64,000 bases of DNA from Pseudomonadota bacterium (GCA_021779835.1 JAJXZX010000004.1:62001-126000); one strand, 5' to 3'. Shown: positions 16,806 to 26,253, numbered from the stretch's first letter. Notes: generated by a model not told the origin, from the sequence alone. A program made the numbers and translations.

Positions 16806-18056
16806 TCAGTGCAGGTTGTGCTGGCTGCCGGTGCCTTCTTCGTCGAGAAGGTGTCCGGTGGCGAAACGGTTAAGGCGGAAGCGGCGGGCGACGGGGTGGC
16901 TATCGCCGGTGGCCATCAGGTGGGCCATGCACCAGCCAGAGGCGGGCACGGCCTTGAAGCCGCCGTAGTTCCAGCCGCAGTCGATGAACAGGCCTTCGAT
17001 GTGGGTCTTGTCAATGATGGGCGAGCCGTCGGGGGTCATGTCCATGATGCCGCCCCAGCTTCGCAGCACTTTGGCGCGGCCGATCATCGGCATCAGGGTC
17101 ATCCCCGCCTCCATCACATGCTCGACCATCGGCAGGTTGCCACGGCTGGCGTAGGAGGCGTAGAAATCAAGGTCGCCACCGAACACGAGGCCGCCTTTGT
17201 CGGACTGGCTGATGTAAAAGTGGCCCATGCCGAAGCTGATGACGTGGTCGATCACGGGCTTTAGGCCCTCTGTCACGAAGGCTTGCAGGATGTGGCTTTC
17301 GACCGGCAGGCGCATGCCCGCCATCGCGGCGACTTGACCAGAGCGACCGGCGGCGATCATGCCGACCTTTTTGGCGCGGATCGGGCCGCGCGTGGTTTGC
17401 ACGCCTTTGACCACGCCGTTTTCGATGTCGATGCCGGTGACCTCGCAGTTCTGGATCAGATCGACGCCGCGCTGGTCGGCGCCGCGGGCATAGCCCCACG
17501 CCACCGCATCATGCCGCGCGGTGCCGCCACGGCGGTGCAACAGGCCGCCGTAGATCGGAAAGCGGGTCTGTTCAAAATCGAGATAGGGCAGATGCTTGCG
17601 CACGCCTTCGCGGTCAAGCAGCTCGGCGTCGTCGCCTTGGTTGATCATCGCATTGCCGCGCCGCGCGAAGGCGTCGCGCTGACCGTCGGAGTGAAACAGG
17701 TTGATCAGGCCACGCTGGCTGTGCATCACGTTGTAGTTCAGGTCGGCCTCCAACCCCTCCCACAGTTTCAGCGAATGGCTGTAGAACTGCGAGTTGCCGG
17801 GCAGGAAGTAGTTGGCGCGCACGATGGTGGTGTTGCGCCCGATGTTGCCCGACCCGAGATAGCCCTTTTCCAGCACCGCGATATTGGTCAGCCCGTGGTT
17901 TTTCGCGAGGTAATAGGCGGTCGACAGGCCATGCCCGCCGCCACCGATGATGATCGCGTCGTATTCGGCCTTGGGCGCGGGGTTGCGCCACGCGGGCTTC
18001 CAGCCCTTGTTGCCGAAAAGCCCCTCTGTGATGACCTTCAAGCCCGAATAGCGCAT
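16806..18056 (-). CDS. soxB: Sarcosine oxidase beta subunit
   Basis: A 416-residue flavoprotein that oxidises the N-methyl amine. The FAD-binding IIIGGGGHGLSTAYYLA motif lies at about 36-52. The segment RHDAVAWGYARG (from residue 181) contains the His expected to carry FMN covalently. The C-terminal WNYGGFKAVPASGWCMAHLMA motif is typical. It is first in the soxBDAG-M20 unit. The 130 bases upstream contain an imperfect palindrome around 18149-18161 (GACAAATTTCGTC), which could be an operator but is weak. Confidence 0.96.
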   Translation of the reverse strand: MRYSGLKVITEGLFGNKGWKPAWRNPAPKAEYDAIIIGGGGHGLSTAYYLAKNHGLTNIAVLEKGYLGSGNIGRNTTIVRANYFLPGNSQFYSHSLKLWEGLEADLNYNVMHSQRGLINLFHSDGQRDAFARRGNAMINQGDDAELLDREGVRKHLPYLDFEQTRFPIYGGLLHRRGGTARHDAVAWGYARGADQRGVDLIQNCEVTGIDIENGVVKGVQTTRGPIRAKKVGMIAAGRSGQVAAMAGMRLPVESHILQAFVTEGLKPVIDHVISFGMGHFYISQSDKGGLVFGGDLDFYASYASRGNLPMVEHVMEAGMTLMPMIGRAKVLRSWGGIMDMTPDGSPIIDKTHIEGLFIDCGWNYGGFKAVPASGWCMAHLMATGDSHPVARRFRLNRFATGHLLDEEGTGSQHNLH

Positions 18057-18188
18057 GACGCCGCCCCCGTTTACGTTCCGGCTTGAGTGAACCGGTATTC
18101 AGCGCAGTCTTCAAGGAGCGCGGCGCATTTTCCTCGCCTAAGTGCGACAAATTTCGTCGTTTTCGCGGAACCGTGACCTGCTAGGGCT

Positions 18189-19283
18189 CTAGCAGGCGGG
18201 ATCGGCGTAGTCGTGGCGTGTGCCGCCAGGATCGGTGACGCGGTAAAGGCCGGGTGTTGGCGTCGGCGCCAGATAGTCGGGACCGATCGGCACTTTGCCA
18301 AATCCGCCGGGGATGTCGAGCACATAGGTCGGCAGGCAGGTGCCCGACAGCGCGCCGCGCAGGGCCGCCATCAGGGCCTGCCCCTCGGCTATCGTCGTGC
18401 GGAAATGGCTGGCTCCGCGCGCAAGGTCGCAATGGTGTAGGTAGTAAGGCTTGACCCGCGCGCGGATCAGGGTGCGGAAGAGGTCAGTGAGCGCGGCAAC
18501 GCTGTCGTTGATGCCCTTCAGCAGCACGGATTGCGACAGAAGCGGGATACCTGCGTCCGCCAGCCGCGCGAGTGCCTCGCGGGCGGCTTGGGTGAGTTCG
18601 TTGGCGTGGTTTGTGTGGACAACGACATATGCCACAGGCCGGGTTTTCAGCGCGCGGATCAGCGCGGAGGTGATGCGGTCGGGTGCGACCACCGGCACGC
18701 GGGTGTGAAAGCGGATCACCTCGATATGCGGGATCGCGGCGAGGCGGGTGATGAGCGCGGCAAGGCGGCGCGGCGACAGGGTGAAGGGATCGCCGCCGGT
18801 AAGGATCACCTCCCATATCTGCGGCGTGGCTGCCAGGTAGGCGATGGCGGCGTCAAGCTCTGCCTCTGGCAGGGCACCATCGTCACCCACCACTTCGCGG
18901 CGGAAGCAAAAGCGGCAGTAAACTTCGCAGGTATGGGTGGCGGCGAGGATGACGCGGTCGGGGTAGCGGTGGGTGAGGCCGGGGGTCGGGCTATGCACCG
19001 CATCGCCGATCGGGTCGCGGAGGTCGGTTTCCGCAACCTCCAGTTCGCGCGCGTCGGGGACGAATTGTCGCGCGATTGGGTCGGCGGGATCGCTTGGGTC
19101 AATGGCGGCGTGCATCGCAGGCGAGAGGCGCAGACGGAAGCTGTCGGCAACGCGATCAAGGGTTGCTGCGGTCTCAGGGGCGGCTAGGCCGGCGGCAACC
19201 ATCTCGGCCACGGTAGTCAGCGCTGGTTTTTGGGTCACGCGGAGGGCTTTCAGGGCGGTAACAGAGGGGCGCTTATCAAGCAC
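18189..19283 (-). CDS. Radical-SAM lysine 2,3-aminomutase-family protein (EpmB-like)
   Basis: About 364 residues. The radical-SAM cluster motif is THTCEVYCRFCFRR (CxxxCxxC), preceded by a PDRVILAATH strand and followed by the EVILTGGDPFTLS SAM-binding segment and PYYLHHCDLARG near the PLP part, as in KamA/EpmB proteins. The short length and lack of the KamA C-terminal extension favour the EF-P lysine-modifying branch, but no efp or epmA gene is nearby, so the substrate is uncertain. The start is approximate: homology begins about 90 codons into a longer open frame; GTG at 19283 is used, GTG at 19244 is possible. It follows gdh on the same strand. Confidence 0.82.
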   Translation of the reverse strand: MLDKRPSVTALKALRVTQKPALTTVAEMVAAGLAAPETAATLDRVADSFRLRLSPAMHAAIDPSDPADPIARQFVPDARELEVAETDLRDPIGDAVHSPTPGLTHRYPDRVILAATHTCEVYCRFCFRREVVGDDGALPEAELDAAIAYLAATPQIWEVILTGGDPFTLSPRRLAALITRLAAIPHIEVIRFHTRVPVVAPDRITSALIRALKTRPVAYVVVHTNHANELTQAAREALARLADAGIPLLSQSVLLKGINDSVAALTDLFRTLIRARVKPYYLHHCDLARGASHFRTTIAEGQALMAALRGALSGTCLPTYVLDIPGGFGKVPIGPDYLAPTPTPGLYRVTDPGGTRHDYADPAC

Positions 19284-19467
19284 GCGGGAGGGCGCGGCAA
19301 GCCCTCGGGGAGCGCTTGTTTGGGGGCGAAATGTGCGCCCGACGCGGCGTGTTGCGTGACAGAGGGCCGCGGCCAGCCTCGGTTGGGCGCGGCCCGGGCA
19401 GCTTCGCGGCTGTTCCGGGCGGCGCAGGTGTTTGTCGGCGCCCCGCCATGCAGGACGCCGCGCGGGG

Positions 19468-20898
19468 TTACAGCCCCTTGGAGCGATACGAGGCGGCAAC
19501 GCGGCCGATCGAGACGATGTAGGCCGCGACGCGCAGGTCGGTGACGTCACTGCGCCCGTGCCAGATCTCGCGCATCGATTGGTAGGCGGCGCGCATGGTG
19601 TCGTCGAGACCCGAGCGCACCAGCTCCAACTCTCCCGCGCCGCGCAGGTAGTTCTGCTTGAAATCGGGCGAGAGGGTCCAGCCGAGGCCCTTGTCCGCCG
19701 AAAGACGCTCCAGCTCGTTAATCAGAAGCTGGTGACGCGATTCTTCCTGACGGCGCTGGATGCGGCCGAAACGGATGTGGCCAAGGTTCTTGACCCATTC
19801 GAAGTAGGACACCGTCACGCCGCCCGCGTTGGCATACATGTCGGGAATGATCACCGCGCCCTTTTTGCGCAGGATCTCATCCGCGCCATAGGTGATCGGG
19901 CCATTGGCGGCCTCGATAATCAGGGGCGCTTTGATGCGGTCGGCGTTCGAGAGGTTGATCACCCCCTCCATTGCCGCCGGGATCAGGATGTCACAATCGG
20001 ATTCCAGCAAGACCGCGCCATTGGCGACATAGGTGGCCTCGGGGTAGTCCTTGACGCCGCCGTGGACGATCATCCAGTCGCGCAGCTTGGCGATGTCGAT
20101 GCCGTTTTCATCCCACAACCCGCCATCATGTTCGATGACGCCGGTGACCTTGCAGCCATCCTCGGTGCTAAGGAACAAGGCGGCGTGGTAGCCCACGTTG
20201 CCAAGGCCCTGCACAACGACCGTCTTGCCATCAAGATCGCCGGACAGGCCGCAGGCGACCTTTTCCTCGGGGTAGCGGAAGAATTCGCGCAGCGCGTATT
20301 GCACGCCCCTGCCCGTCGCCTCAACCCGGCCCTGAATACCGCCGCCGCTGATCGGTTTGCCGGTGACGCAGGCCTTGGCGTTGATGTCGGTGGTGTTCAT
20401 GCGCGAATACTGGTCAACGATCCACGCCATCTCGCGCTCGCCGGTGCCCATGTCGGGGGCGGGCACGTTTTGCGACGGGTTGATGAGGTCGCGCTTGATA
20501 AGCTCATACGCGAAGCGGCGGGTGATCTGCTCCAGCTCGTGCTCTTCATACTGGCGCGGGTCGATGCAGAGCCCGCCCTTGGAGCCGCCGAACGGCGCCT
20601 CGACCAGCGCGCATTTGTAGGTCATCAGGGCGGCGAGCGCCTCGACCTCGTCTTGGTTCACGTTCATCGCGAAGCGGATGCCACCCTTGACCGGCTCCAT
20701 ATGTTCGGAGTGAACCGAGCGGTAGCCGACGAAGGTTTCGATCTTGCCGCGCAGGCGGACGCCGAAACGAACGGTATAAGTCGAGTTGCAGACGCGGATC
20801 TTTTGTTCCAACCCCGGCGACAGGTCCATCAGCGCCACGGCGCGGTTGAACATCATATCGACGGATTCGCGGAAGGTTGGTTCCCCGGTGACAGCCAT
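19468..20898 (-). CDS. Glutamate dehydrogenase
   Basis: A 476-residue Glu/Leu/Phe/Val dehydrogenase that interconverts glutamate and 2-oxoglutarate plus ammonia. The catalytic lysine segment is APFGGSKGGL, the substrate motif GGIRFAMNVNQDEVEALAALM, and the dinucleotide site GKTVVVQGLGNVGYHAA. A further signature is PAAMEGVINLSNADRI. The start at 20898 has AGGGAGA about 10 bases upstream; a longer frame lacks homology. Besides ammonia handling it fits the amino-acid catabolic theme of the neighbourhood (sarcosine oxidase, PutA). Cofactor preference (NAD versus NADP) was not resolved. Confidence 0.95.
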   Translation of the reverse strand: MAVTGEPTFRESVDMMFNRAVALMDLSPGLEQKIRVCNSTYTVRFGVRLRGKIETFVGYRSVHSEHMEPVKGGIRFAMNVNQDEVEALAALMTYKCALVEAPFGGSKGGLCIDPRQYEEHELEQITRRFAYELIKRDLINPSQNVPAPDMGTGEREMAWIVDQYSRMNTTDINAKACVTGKPISGGGIQGRVEATGRGVQYALREFFRYPEEKVACGLSGDLDGKTVVVQGLGNVGYHAALFLSTEDGCKVTGVIEHDGGLWDENGIDIAKLRDWMIVHGGVKDYPEATYVANGAVLLESDCDILIPAAMEGVINLSNADRIKAPLIIEAANGPITYGADEILRKKGAVIIPDMYANAGGVTVSYFEWVKNLGHIRFGRIQRRQEESRHQLLINELERLSADKGLGWTLSPDFKQNYLRGAGELELVRSGLDDTMRAAYQSMREIWHGRSDVTDLRVAAYIVSIGRVAASYRSKGL

Positions 20899-21327
20899 GC
20901 GTTTTCTCCCTTGCTGGCTTTCGGGCCGTTTTGGACAGCCTCTGCCGCGCACCATAGAGGGGATTGGCAGGCCGTGAACCCCAATTCGACCGTTAGCGCC
21001 CAAAGTTTAGGCAGAAAATAAACACGAATCAGAGAGAGGGGGCGGGCCGCGTTAAGATTTTGGCAAGGGTTGGGGGTGCAGATACGGTTGCAGTCGTGCG
21101 GTCCCCGCAGAGCGTTGTTGCCCAACGGGCGACAATGCCGCGCTGTGGCGACGAGTGTTCAGCCCCTGCCTAAATCAAGGCCAAATTGGGTGAACCACCG
21201 CCACAATTCCGCCCAAGGCATTCCGGTAAATAGACATTGGAGAGTTCGGCCAAGTTCCGACTCAACGGTTATTCGGTGAAGGCAAAGCTGAGTGTCAGCA
21301 GCCAAGCTCGTAAGAAGAGGTTAAGTC
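20899..21327. other. Divergent promoter region between gdh and tad-like genes
   Basis: About 430 bases without a gene. It must hold both divergent promoters. I did not find a convincing consensus promoter, long inverted repeat or RNA gene. An AGAGG ribosome-binding site precedes the tadG-like start. Confidence 0.5.
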
Positions 21328-23043
21328 ATGCAAGAACTGCTTAGCAAGATCGCTACCGCGTCGCAGGCAGAGCAACGGTTCGGGGGGATCCGGCGCCGTT
21401 CGTCGCTTCGCCACGCGATGCGGAAGTTTGCACGACACGAACATGGCACCATGACCTTATTTGCCATCTACATGGCCGTAATCATCATGATGTTCTGCGG
21501 TATCGCGGTGGACGTCATGCGCTTTGAGGCGGTGCGGACCGGCGTGCAGAACGTCGAGGACACTGCGGTGCTGGCTGCGGCCAACCTGAACGAAACGCTC
21601 GACCCGACGTCGGTGGTGAATGACTACTTCGCCAAAGCCGGGATGAGCACCTATCTGAAATCGGTGACGGTCAGTTCGACGCTGGGCGCGAAATCGGTGT
21701 CGGCGACGTCGGATGAAGCGATTCCGACGTTCTTCATGCGTCTGGCGGGCATCAACTCTTTGGATGCGACGGCGCGGAGCACGGCGGCGGAAAGCATCGG
21801 CAACGTCGAGGTCGCGCTGGCGCTCGACAACTCCGGCTCGATGAACGAGCAGGCACAGACCGGCACCACCACCACCTGCACCACGAAACGGAACAAGCAG
21901 CAAAGCTGCAGGACGTCGCCGACCTATTCCACCAAGATCGCGCTGTTGAGAACTGCCGCGAGCGAGTTTGTCGATACCCTGTTTGCGCAGACCCAACCCG
22001 GCACGCTGACCATGTCGATCCTGCCGTATGACTCGCATCTGGACATTGGCAACGAGTTGCTGGCCGATCTGAACACCACCTACCCGACCGGCGGTTCGCC
22101 GTCGAAATGTATCGACAACTCCTCGTTGGATTTCACCACAACGGCGATCAGCACGACGACGCCGCTGCTGCGGGTGCCGGTTTACGACCCCGGCTATTCC
22201 ATGAGCCTCGGCTCGATTACAAAAGATTGCACCGATGCGTCCTACCGCGACTCGCTGGTCTATTCGGCCGATCCGACGGCGTTGAAAACGTTGATTGGTT
22301 CGCTGACCGCAGGGGGTAACACCTCGATCGACACCGGGGTGAAATGGGCCGCGGCGACGCTGGACCCGTCATTCCAGCCCGTTGTTAATGCCATGATCAG
22401 CAAAGGCGAACTGACGTCGGTCTATTCCGGGCGGCCGGCCCAGTTTTCGGATCATTCGGTTATGAAGGTCCTGATCGTGATGTCGGACGGGGAAAACACC
22501 ACCCGGTATGGCCTTAACCCGGCCTATGCCAGCGGGCCGTCGCCGGTTTGGCATAACCCGAAAGCGTCGGGAAACAACGCGTTCTCAATCTACAGCCCGG
22601 CAAAGAACCAGTATTACTCGATTTACCGGCAAATCTGGCAGGCTAAGCCCTTTGGCCAAAACTCGGGTGACACGGGCTATCCCACAACCCCGGTGAACTG
22701 GACCTATCCGCAGGTTTGGGCCGACATGTCGACATACTACTACACCTGGTACCTGTATGGCGCCGCCTTTGGTTCTACCGCGGGGGACAACCTTTGGAAC
22801 ACCATTACAACGCAGGTTCAACAGCCCGCCATGGACTCCGCGATGAGCAGCATCTGCTCGGCGGCGAAAAATCAGGGCATCCTGGTGTTTTCCATCGGGT
22901 TCCAGACGAGTAGCCACGGTGCCGCGACGCTGACGAGCTGTGCGACCGACAGTTCCTATTACTTCGACGCTGAAGGCTCCAGCATCAGCTCTGTGTTCGC
23001 CAAGATCGCCAACAGCATTATCCACCTGAGGCTGACGCAATGA
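21328..23043 (+). CDS. TadG-like pilus assembly protein with von Willebrand factor A domain
   Basis: A 571-residue membrane-anchored protein. Residues about 33-62 form the TadE/G-like N-terminus (FARHEHGTMTLFAIYMAVIIMMFCGIAVD type segment with one membrane helix). A vWA domain follows with the MIDAS motif DNSGSMN and a later VLIVMSDGENT; a long Tyr/Thr-rich insertion lies between. TadG proteins help anchor or assemble type IVb (Flp) pili at the outer membrane. It overlaps the next gene by 4 bases, so the three genes form one operon. No tad ATPase, pilin or secretin gene is in the window. Confidence 0.88.
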   Translation: MQELLSKIATASQAEQRFGGIRRRSSLRHAMRKFARHEHGTMTLFAIYMAVIIMMFCGIAVDVMRFEAVRTGVQNVEDTAVLAAANLNETLDPTSVVNDYFAKAGMSTYLKSVTVSSTLGAKSVSATSDEAIPTFFMRLAGINSLDATARSTAAESIGNVEVALALDNSGSMNEQAQTGTTTTCTTKRNKQQSCRTSPTYSTKIALLRTAASEFVDTLFAQTQPGTLTMSILPYDSHLDIGNELLADLNTTYPTGGSPSKCIDNSSLDFTTTAISTTTPLLRVPVYDPGYSMSLGSITKDCTDASYRDSLVYSADPTALKTLIGSLTAGGNTSIDTGVKWAAATLDPSFQPVVNAMISKGELTSVYSGRPAQFSDHSVMKVLIVMSDGENTTRYGLNPAYASGPSPVWHNPKASGNNAFSIYSPAKNQYYSIYRQIWQAKPFGQNSGDTGYPTTPVNWTYPQVWADMSTYYYTWYLYGAAFGSTAGDNLWNTITTQVQQPAMDSAMSSICSAAKNQGILVFSIGFQTSSHGAATLTSCATDSSYYFDAEGSSISSVFAKIANSIIHLRLTQ

Positions 23044-23585
23044 AACGCGCCGTGCAAAGCCTGCGCCGAGCGCTGCAACAGGCGTGGTTGAAAGAGGCGG
23101 GAACCGCGACGGTCGAGTTCGTGATAGCCTTCCCCGTTATCATGATGATCTTCTTCATGAGTTTCGAGGCCGGCTGGATCATGATCCGCCAGACCATGCT
23201 GGAGCGGGCCCTGGATCTGACGGTGCGAAACCTGCGGTTGGGCAAGTACACCAACCCGACCAATGACTCGCTGCGCACCGCGATTTGCAGCTATACGAGC
23301 GTCATCGCGAACTGCACCTCGTCGTTGATGATCGAGTTGACGCCGGTGAACACAACAACTTGGGCGATGCCGACTCTGGCCGCGCCCTGCGTCGACCGCA
23401 CGCAGAAAATCCAGCCGGTGACAACAGTTCAGCAAGGGTCGGGCGATGAGATGATGATGATCCGCGTCTGCGCCGTGGTCGATCTGATGTTCCCGCTGAC
23501 CGGGCTCGGTCTGGATCTGCCCAAGGATGCGTCGGGCGCGTTCCACATGATTGCGACCACTGCCTTCGTCAACGAACCAACCTGA
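23040..23585 (+). CDS. TadE-like pseudopilin family protein
   Basis: A 181-residue protein with the TadE signature KEAGTATVEFVIAFPVIMMI, a short basic cytoplasmic leader, a Glu five residues into the hydrophobic segment, and one membrane helix. The rest is predicted periplasmic with four cysteines that could form disulfides. It overlaps the tadG-like stop by 4 bases (ATGA), suggesting coupled translation. TadE-type minor pseudopilins are processed by a prepilin peptidase and support Flp pilus biogenesis. Confidence 0.85.
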   Translation: MKRAVQSLRRALQQAWLKEAGTATVEFVIAFPVIMMIFFMSFEAGWIMIRQTMLERALDLTVRNLRLGKYTNPTNDSLRTAICSYTSVIANCTSSLMIELTPVNTTTWAMPTLAAPCVDRTQKIQPVTTVQQGSGDEMMMIRVCAVVDLMFPLTGLGLDLPKDASGAFHMIATTAFVNEPT

Positions 23586-23592
23586 GGCGACC

Positions 23593-24156
23593 ATGAAACA
23601 CCTATTGCGCAGGTTCCGCCGTTTCTTTCGTGAACAGCACGGCACGGCAACCGTCGAGACGGTTCTGGTGTTGCCCTTGCTGATCTGGACGCATCTGGCG
23701 ACCTATGAGTATTTCGACGCCTTTGGCACCATCACGCGCAACATGCGGGCGACCTATACCCTCGCCGACATGATCTCTCGGCAGACCGGCACGGTGACGC
23801 CTACCTACGTGCAAGGGATGGAGACGCTTTACGCCTTTTTGAACCACAACCCGCCGAACGCATGGGTGCGGGTGACGGCAGTGTCGTGGGACCCGAACGC
23901 AGGATCAAACGGGCAGTATTTCGTGATGTGGTCCCAAGCGACCGACACCGCCGACACGAAGCTCGACGATATTTCGATTCAGGGATATACGTCGAAGCTT
24001 CCAACCATCACATCTGCCGATACGCTGATCATGGTGGAGACGCGCATGACCTATGTGCCGACATTCACGATCGCGGGCCTACCGACGCAAACCTTTGCGC
24101 AGACCGTGGTCACGCAGCCGCGTCTAAGCGCTCAGGTCGCGTTCAACGGAACGTAA
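23593..24156 (+). CDS. TadE-like pilus assembly protein
   Basis: A 187-residue protein with FREQHGTATVETVLVLPLLIW at the N-terminus, the same basic leader plus E-containing helix as TadE proteins. The periplasmic part ends in an FAQTVVTQPRLSAQV segment. The start at 23593 is preferred over a longer frame because a GAGG lies just upstream and the signature begins there; it is 7 bases after the preceding gene. It is the third gene of the tad-like operon, and a small hairpin follows. Confidence 0.83.
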   Translation: MKHLLRRFRRFFREQHGTATVETVLVLPLLIWTHLATYEYFDAFGTITRNMRATYTLADMISRQTGTVTPTYVQGMETLYAFLNHNPPNAWVRVTAVSWDPNAGSNGQYFVMWSQATDTADTKLDDISIQGYTSKLPTITSADTLIMVETRMTYVPTFTIAGLPTQTFAQTVVTQPRLSAQVAFNGT

Positions 24157-24188
24157 CTCTATCGCATCTACCGCCCATCGCGGACGGG

Positions 24189-24206
24189 CTGTGCCGCCCC
24201 GCACAG
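24189..24206 (+). terminator. Candidate hairpin after tad-like operon
   Basis: CTGTGC and GCACAG form a perfect 6-bp stem around a 6-base loop 32 bases after the last tad-like stop. No clear T-tract follows, so termination is uncertain. Confidence 0.35.
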
Positions 24207-24276
24207 AGGCCCTGCATAATTGGTGCTTGAGTGCGCGCCTTTGCCGCCTAAGTTGGGGGACAAAGGAGGACTGACC

Positions 24277-25188
24277 ATGTCCATCAGACCCGTTACCTAT
24301 GAGACCCGCGCCCAACCGACGATGGAGGGGGCGGGGGTGCATCTGCACCGCGCCTTTGGCTTTCACAACCCCGAGCAGATGGACCCGTTCCTGCTGTTCG
24401 ACGATTTCCGCAACGAGCGGCCGCAGGATTACCTCAAGGGGTTTCCGTGGCATCCCCATCGCGGCATCGAGACGATCACCTATGTGCTAAGCGGCACGGT
24501 CGAGCATGGCGACTCGCTCGGCAATCGCGGCACGTTGGGCGGCGGCGACGTGCAGTGGATGACGGCGGGCTCCGGCATCATGCATCAGGAAATGCCCAAG
24601 GGAAACGAGCGCGGGCAGATGCACGGGTTCCAGCTGTGGGCGAACCTGCCGTCAAAGCTGAAGATGACGGCGCCGCGCTATCAGGATGTGAAATCGGGCG
24701 AGATCCCCGAGATCACCGATGACGATGGCACGCGGGTGCGGGTTATCGTGGGCTCGTTCTGGGGCAAGACCGGGCCAGTCGATGGCATCGCGGCGGACCC
24801 GCAGTATCTGGATATCTTCGTGCCCGCCGGGGTGAAGAAGAGTTTCAAAGTCGACACCTACCGGCGCGCCTTTGCCTATGTGTTCGAGGGGGCGGGCAAG
24901 TTCCGCGATGCGTCGAATCCGCGCGGGGTGTTGCTGGAGAAAGAAGTGATGGGGCGCGAGGTGAACATGCGCGACCTGTCGGGGGATCGCACCCTGATCC
25001 AGTTCGGCACCGGCGACGAGGTCACGGTGCAGGCGGGGCCGAAGGGCGTGCGGTTCCTGCTCGTCTCCGGCGCGCCGATCCAGGAGCCGGTGGCCTGGCA
25101 TGGACCGATCGTGATGAACACTGAGGCGGAGTTGATGCAGGCGGTCAAAGAGCTGCGCAACGGGACGTTTATCAAGCCCGCACACTAG
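24277..25188 (+). CDS. Pirin family protein
   Basis: A 303-residue bicupin. The metal-binding residues of the N-terminal cupin are visible as His59, His61, His103 and Glu105 (WHPHRGIETITYVLSG and SGIMHQEMP). Bacterial pirins include quercetin dioxygenase-like enzymes and regulators of pyruvate dehydrogenase; which applies here cannot be told. The start at 24277 is set by AAGGAGG upstream. It stands as a single gene between the tad-like operon and a TetR gene on the other strand. Confidence 0.92.
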   Translation: MSIRPVTYETRAQPTMEGAGVHLHRAFGFHNPEQMDPFLLFDDFRNERPQDYLKGFPWHPHRGIETITYVLSGTVEHGDSLGNRGTLGGGDVQWMTAGSGIMHQEMPKGNERGQMHGFQLWANLPSKLKMTAPRYQDVKSGEIPEITDDDGTRVRVIVGSFWGKTGPVDGIAADPQYLDIFVPAGVKKSFKVDTYRRAFAYVFEGAGKFRDASNPRGVLLEKEVMGREVNMRDLSGDRTLIQFGTGDEVTVQAGPKGVRFLLVSGAPIQEPVAWHGPIVMNTEAELMQAVKELRNGTFIKPAH

Positions 25189-25251
25189 AGCGAGGATAGC
25201 CCGCGCAACAATAGAGTGACCCCGTAAGAAGGGTTAGGGACGCAGCCGAGC

Positions 25252-25839
25252 TCAGGCGCCGGCTGCGTTCAGGACCATTTGGGCGTAGATATCCTCGATC
25301 TCGGCGCGCGACAGACGGCCACCTTCACGGAACCAGTTGGTGGGGCCGGTCAGCATGGCGATGAAGGCCAGGGTGGCGAGCTTTGTATCGGAAAGGCTGA
25401 AGGCGCCGCTGGCCTTGCCCTCTTGCAGGATGGCCTCAAGCTCGGTCTCATAGGTGCGGCGCAGGCCCTCAATCGTGGCGAAGTTGGCGGCGTCGAGGTT
25501 GCGCAGTTCCATGTAAGAGACAAATACAGCCTCGGGTCGATCGAGGTGAAAGCGGATGTGGAAGCGCGCGAAGCAATCAAGCCGCGCGCGCGGCGTTGGC
25601 GCTTTCGGCGTAGCGGCCCATGCGGTGAGAACGTCATCCATATGTGTGCGCATCAGATCGAACAGCAGCGTCTGCTTGTCCGGCGTGTAAAGGTACAGCG
25701 CGCCGGCCTGCACCCCGACCTCTGCCGCGATCTGGCGCATCGAGACGGCGGCAAAGCCGTGGCGCGCGAACAGCGCCAGCGCCGCCGCGCGGACGCGGGG
25801 GCCGGTGATTTCAGAGTGAGAGCCGGTCTTGCGTGCCAT
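25252..25839 (-). CDS. TetR/AcrR-family transcriptional regulator
   Basis: A 195-residue repressor. The N-terminal helix-turn-helix reads AVSMRQIAAEVGVQAGALYLY, typical of TetR proteins, followed by a ligand-binding domain that has the FVSYMELRNL and TGPTNWFREGGRLS features seen in TetR regulators of acyl-CoA metabolism. No enzyme gene is next to it. A 7-bp inverted repeat 16 bases upstream of the start suggests autorepression. The start codon lacks a good ribosome-binding site. Confidence 0.88.
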   Translation of the reverse strand: MARKTGSHSEITGPRVRAAALALFARHGFAAVSMRQIAAEVGVQAGALYLYTPDKQTLLFDLMRTHMDDVLTAWAATPKAPTPRARLDCFARFHIRFHLDRPEAVFVSYMELRNLDAANFATIEGLRRTYETELEAILQEGKASGAFSLSDTKLATLAFIAMLTGPTNWFREGGRLSRAEIEDIYAQMVLNAAGA

Positions 25840-25854
25840 GCGGGAGAGAGTGAT

Positions 25855-25870
25855 CTGAACGGACGTTCAG
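25855..25870. promoter_or_regulatory. Candidate TetR-family operator
   Basis: Perfect arms CTGAACG and CGTTCAG separated by GA, immediately upstream of the TetR gene. The TGAACG-N2-CGTTCA form resembles sites of TetR regulators of fatty-acid genes. It could also affect the small lipoprotein gene on the other strand. Confidence 0.65.
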
Positions 25871-25956
25871 TTCAAGGGGCATTGCCATGGCGATGCCTTG
25901 CGGCTCGCGCGGTTGCGGGGCTATGGTCGTGCGGAATGAATGACCGGACCCCTTGT

Positions 25957-26253
25957 ATGCCGCGATTGACGATCCCTGCCCTGTTGGTAGCGCTGCTTGG
26001 CGGCTGCTCGACGCCGCCCGATCTGGGCGGTGCGGCGTCTGCGGCTGCGCCCGCCGCCTATCCTACGCTGCTGCCGATGGCGGTTTTCGACGCGCGCACG
26101 GCGGCGATGGGGGACGGCACGGCGATCACTGGCGGCGCAACAGCCGTGACGGCGCGGCTTGCGGCGCTGAAGGCGCGGGCGGCGGCGCTGGAGGGTGATG
26201 TGATCTTACCAGCCGATGCGGCGCGGCTAACGGTGCCGCCTGCGTCGAATTGA
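25957..26253 (+). CDS. Small putative lipoprotein
   Basis: A 98-residue protein beginning MPRLTIPALLVALLGGCS: a short signal peptide with lipobox LGGC, so it is probably lipid-anchored after cleavage before Cys17. The mature part is Ala-rich and of low complexity with a heptad-like ARLAALKARAAALEGD segment that may form a coiled coil. No family was recognised. ATG at 25936 would add seven residues. It is divergent from the TetR gene and about 100 bases before hom. Confidence 0.65.
   Translation: MPRLTIPALLVALLGGCSTPPDLGGAASAAAPAAYPTLLPMAVFDARTAAMGDGTAITGGATAVTARLAALKARAAALEGDVILPADAARLTVPPASN

Noticed and set aside
18149-18161. Operator upstream of soxB
   Set aside because: The palindrome is imperfect with mismatches in both arms and has no known family match.
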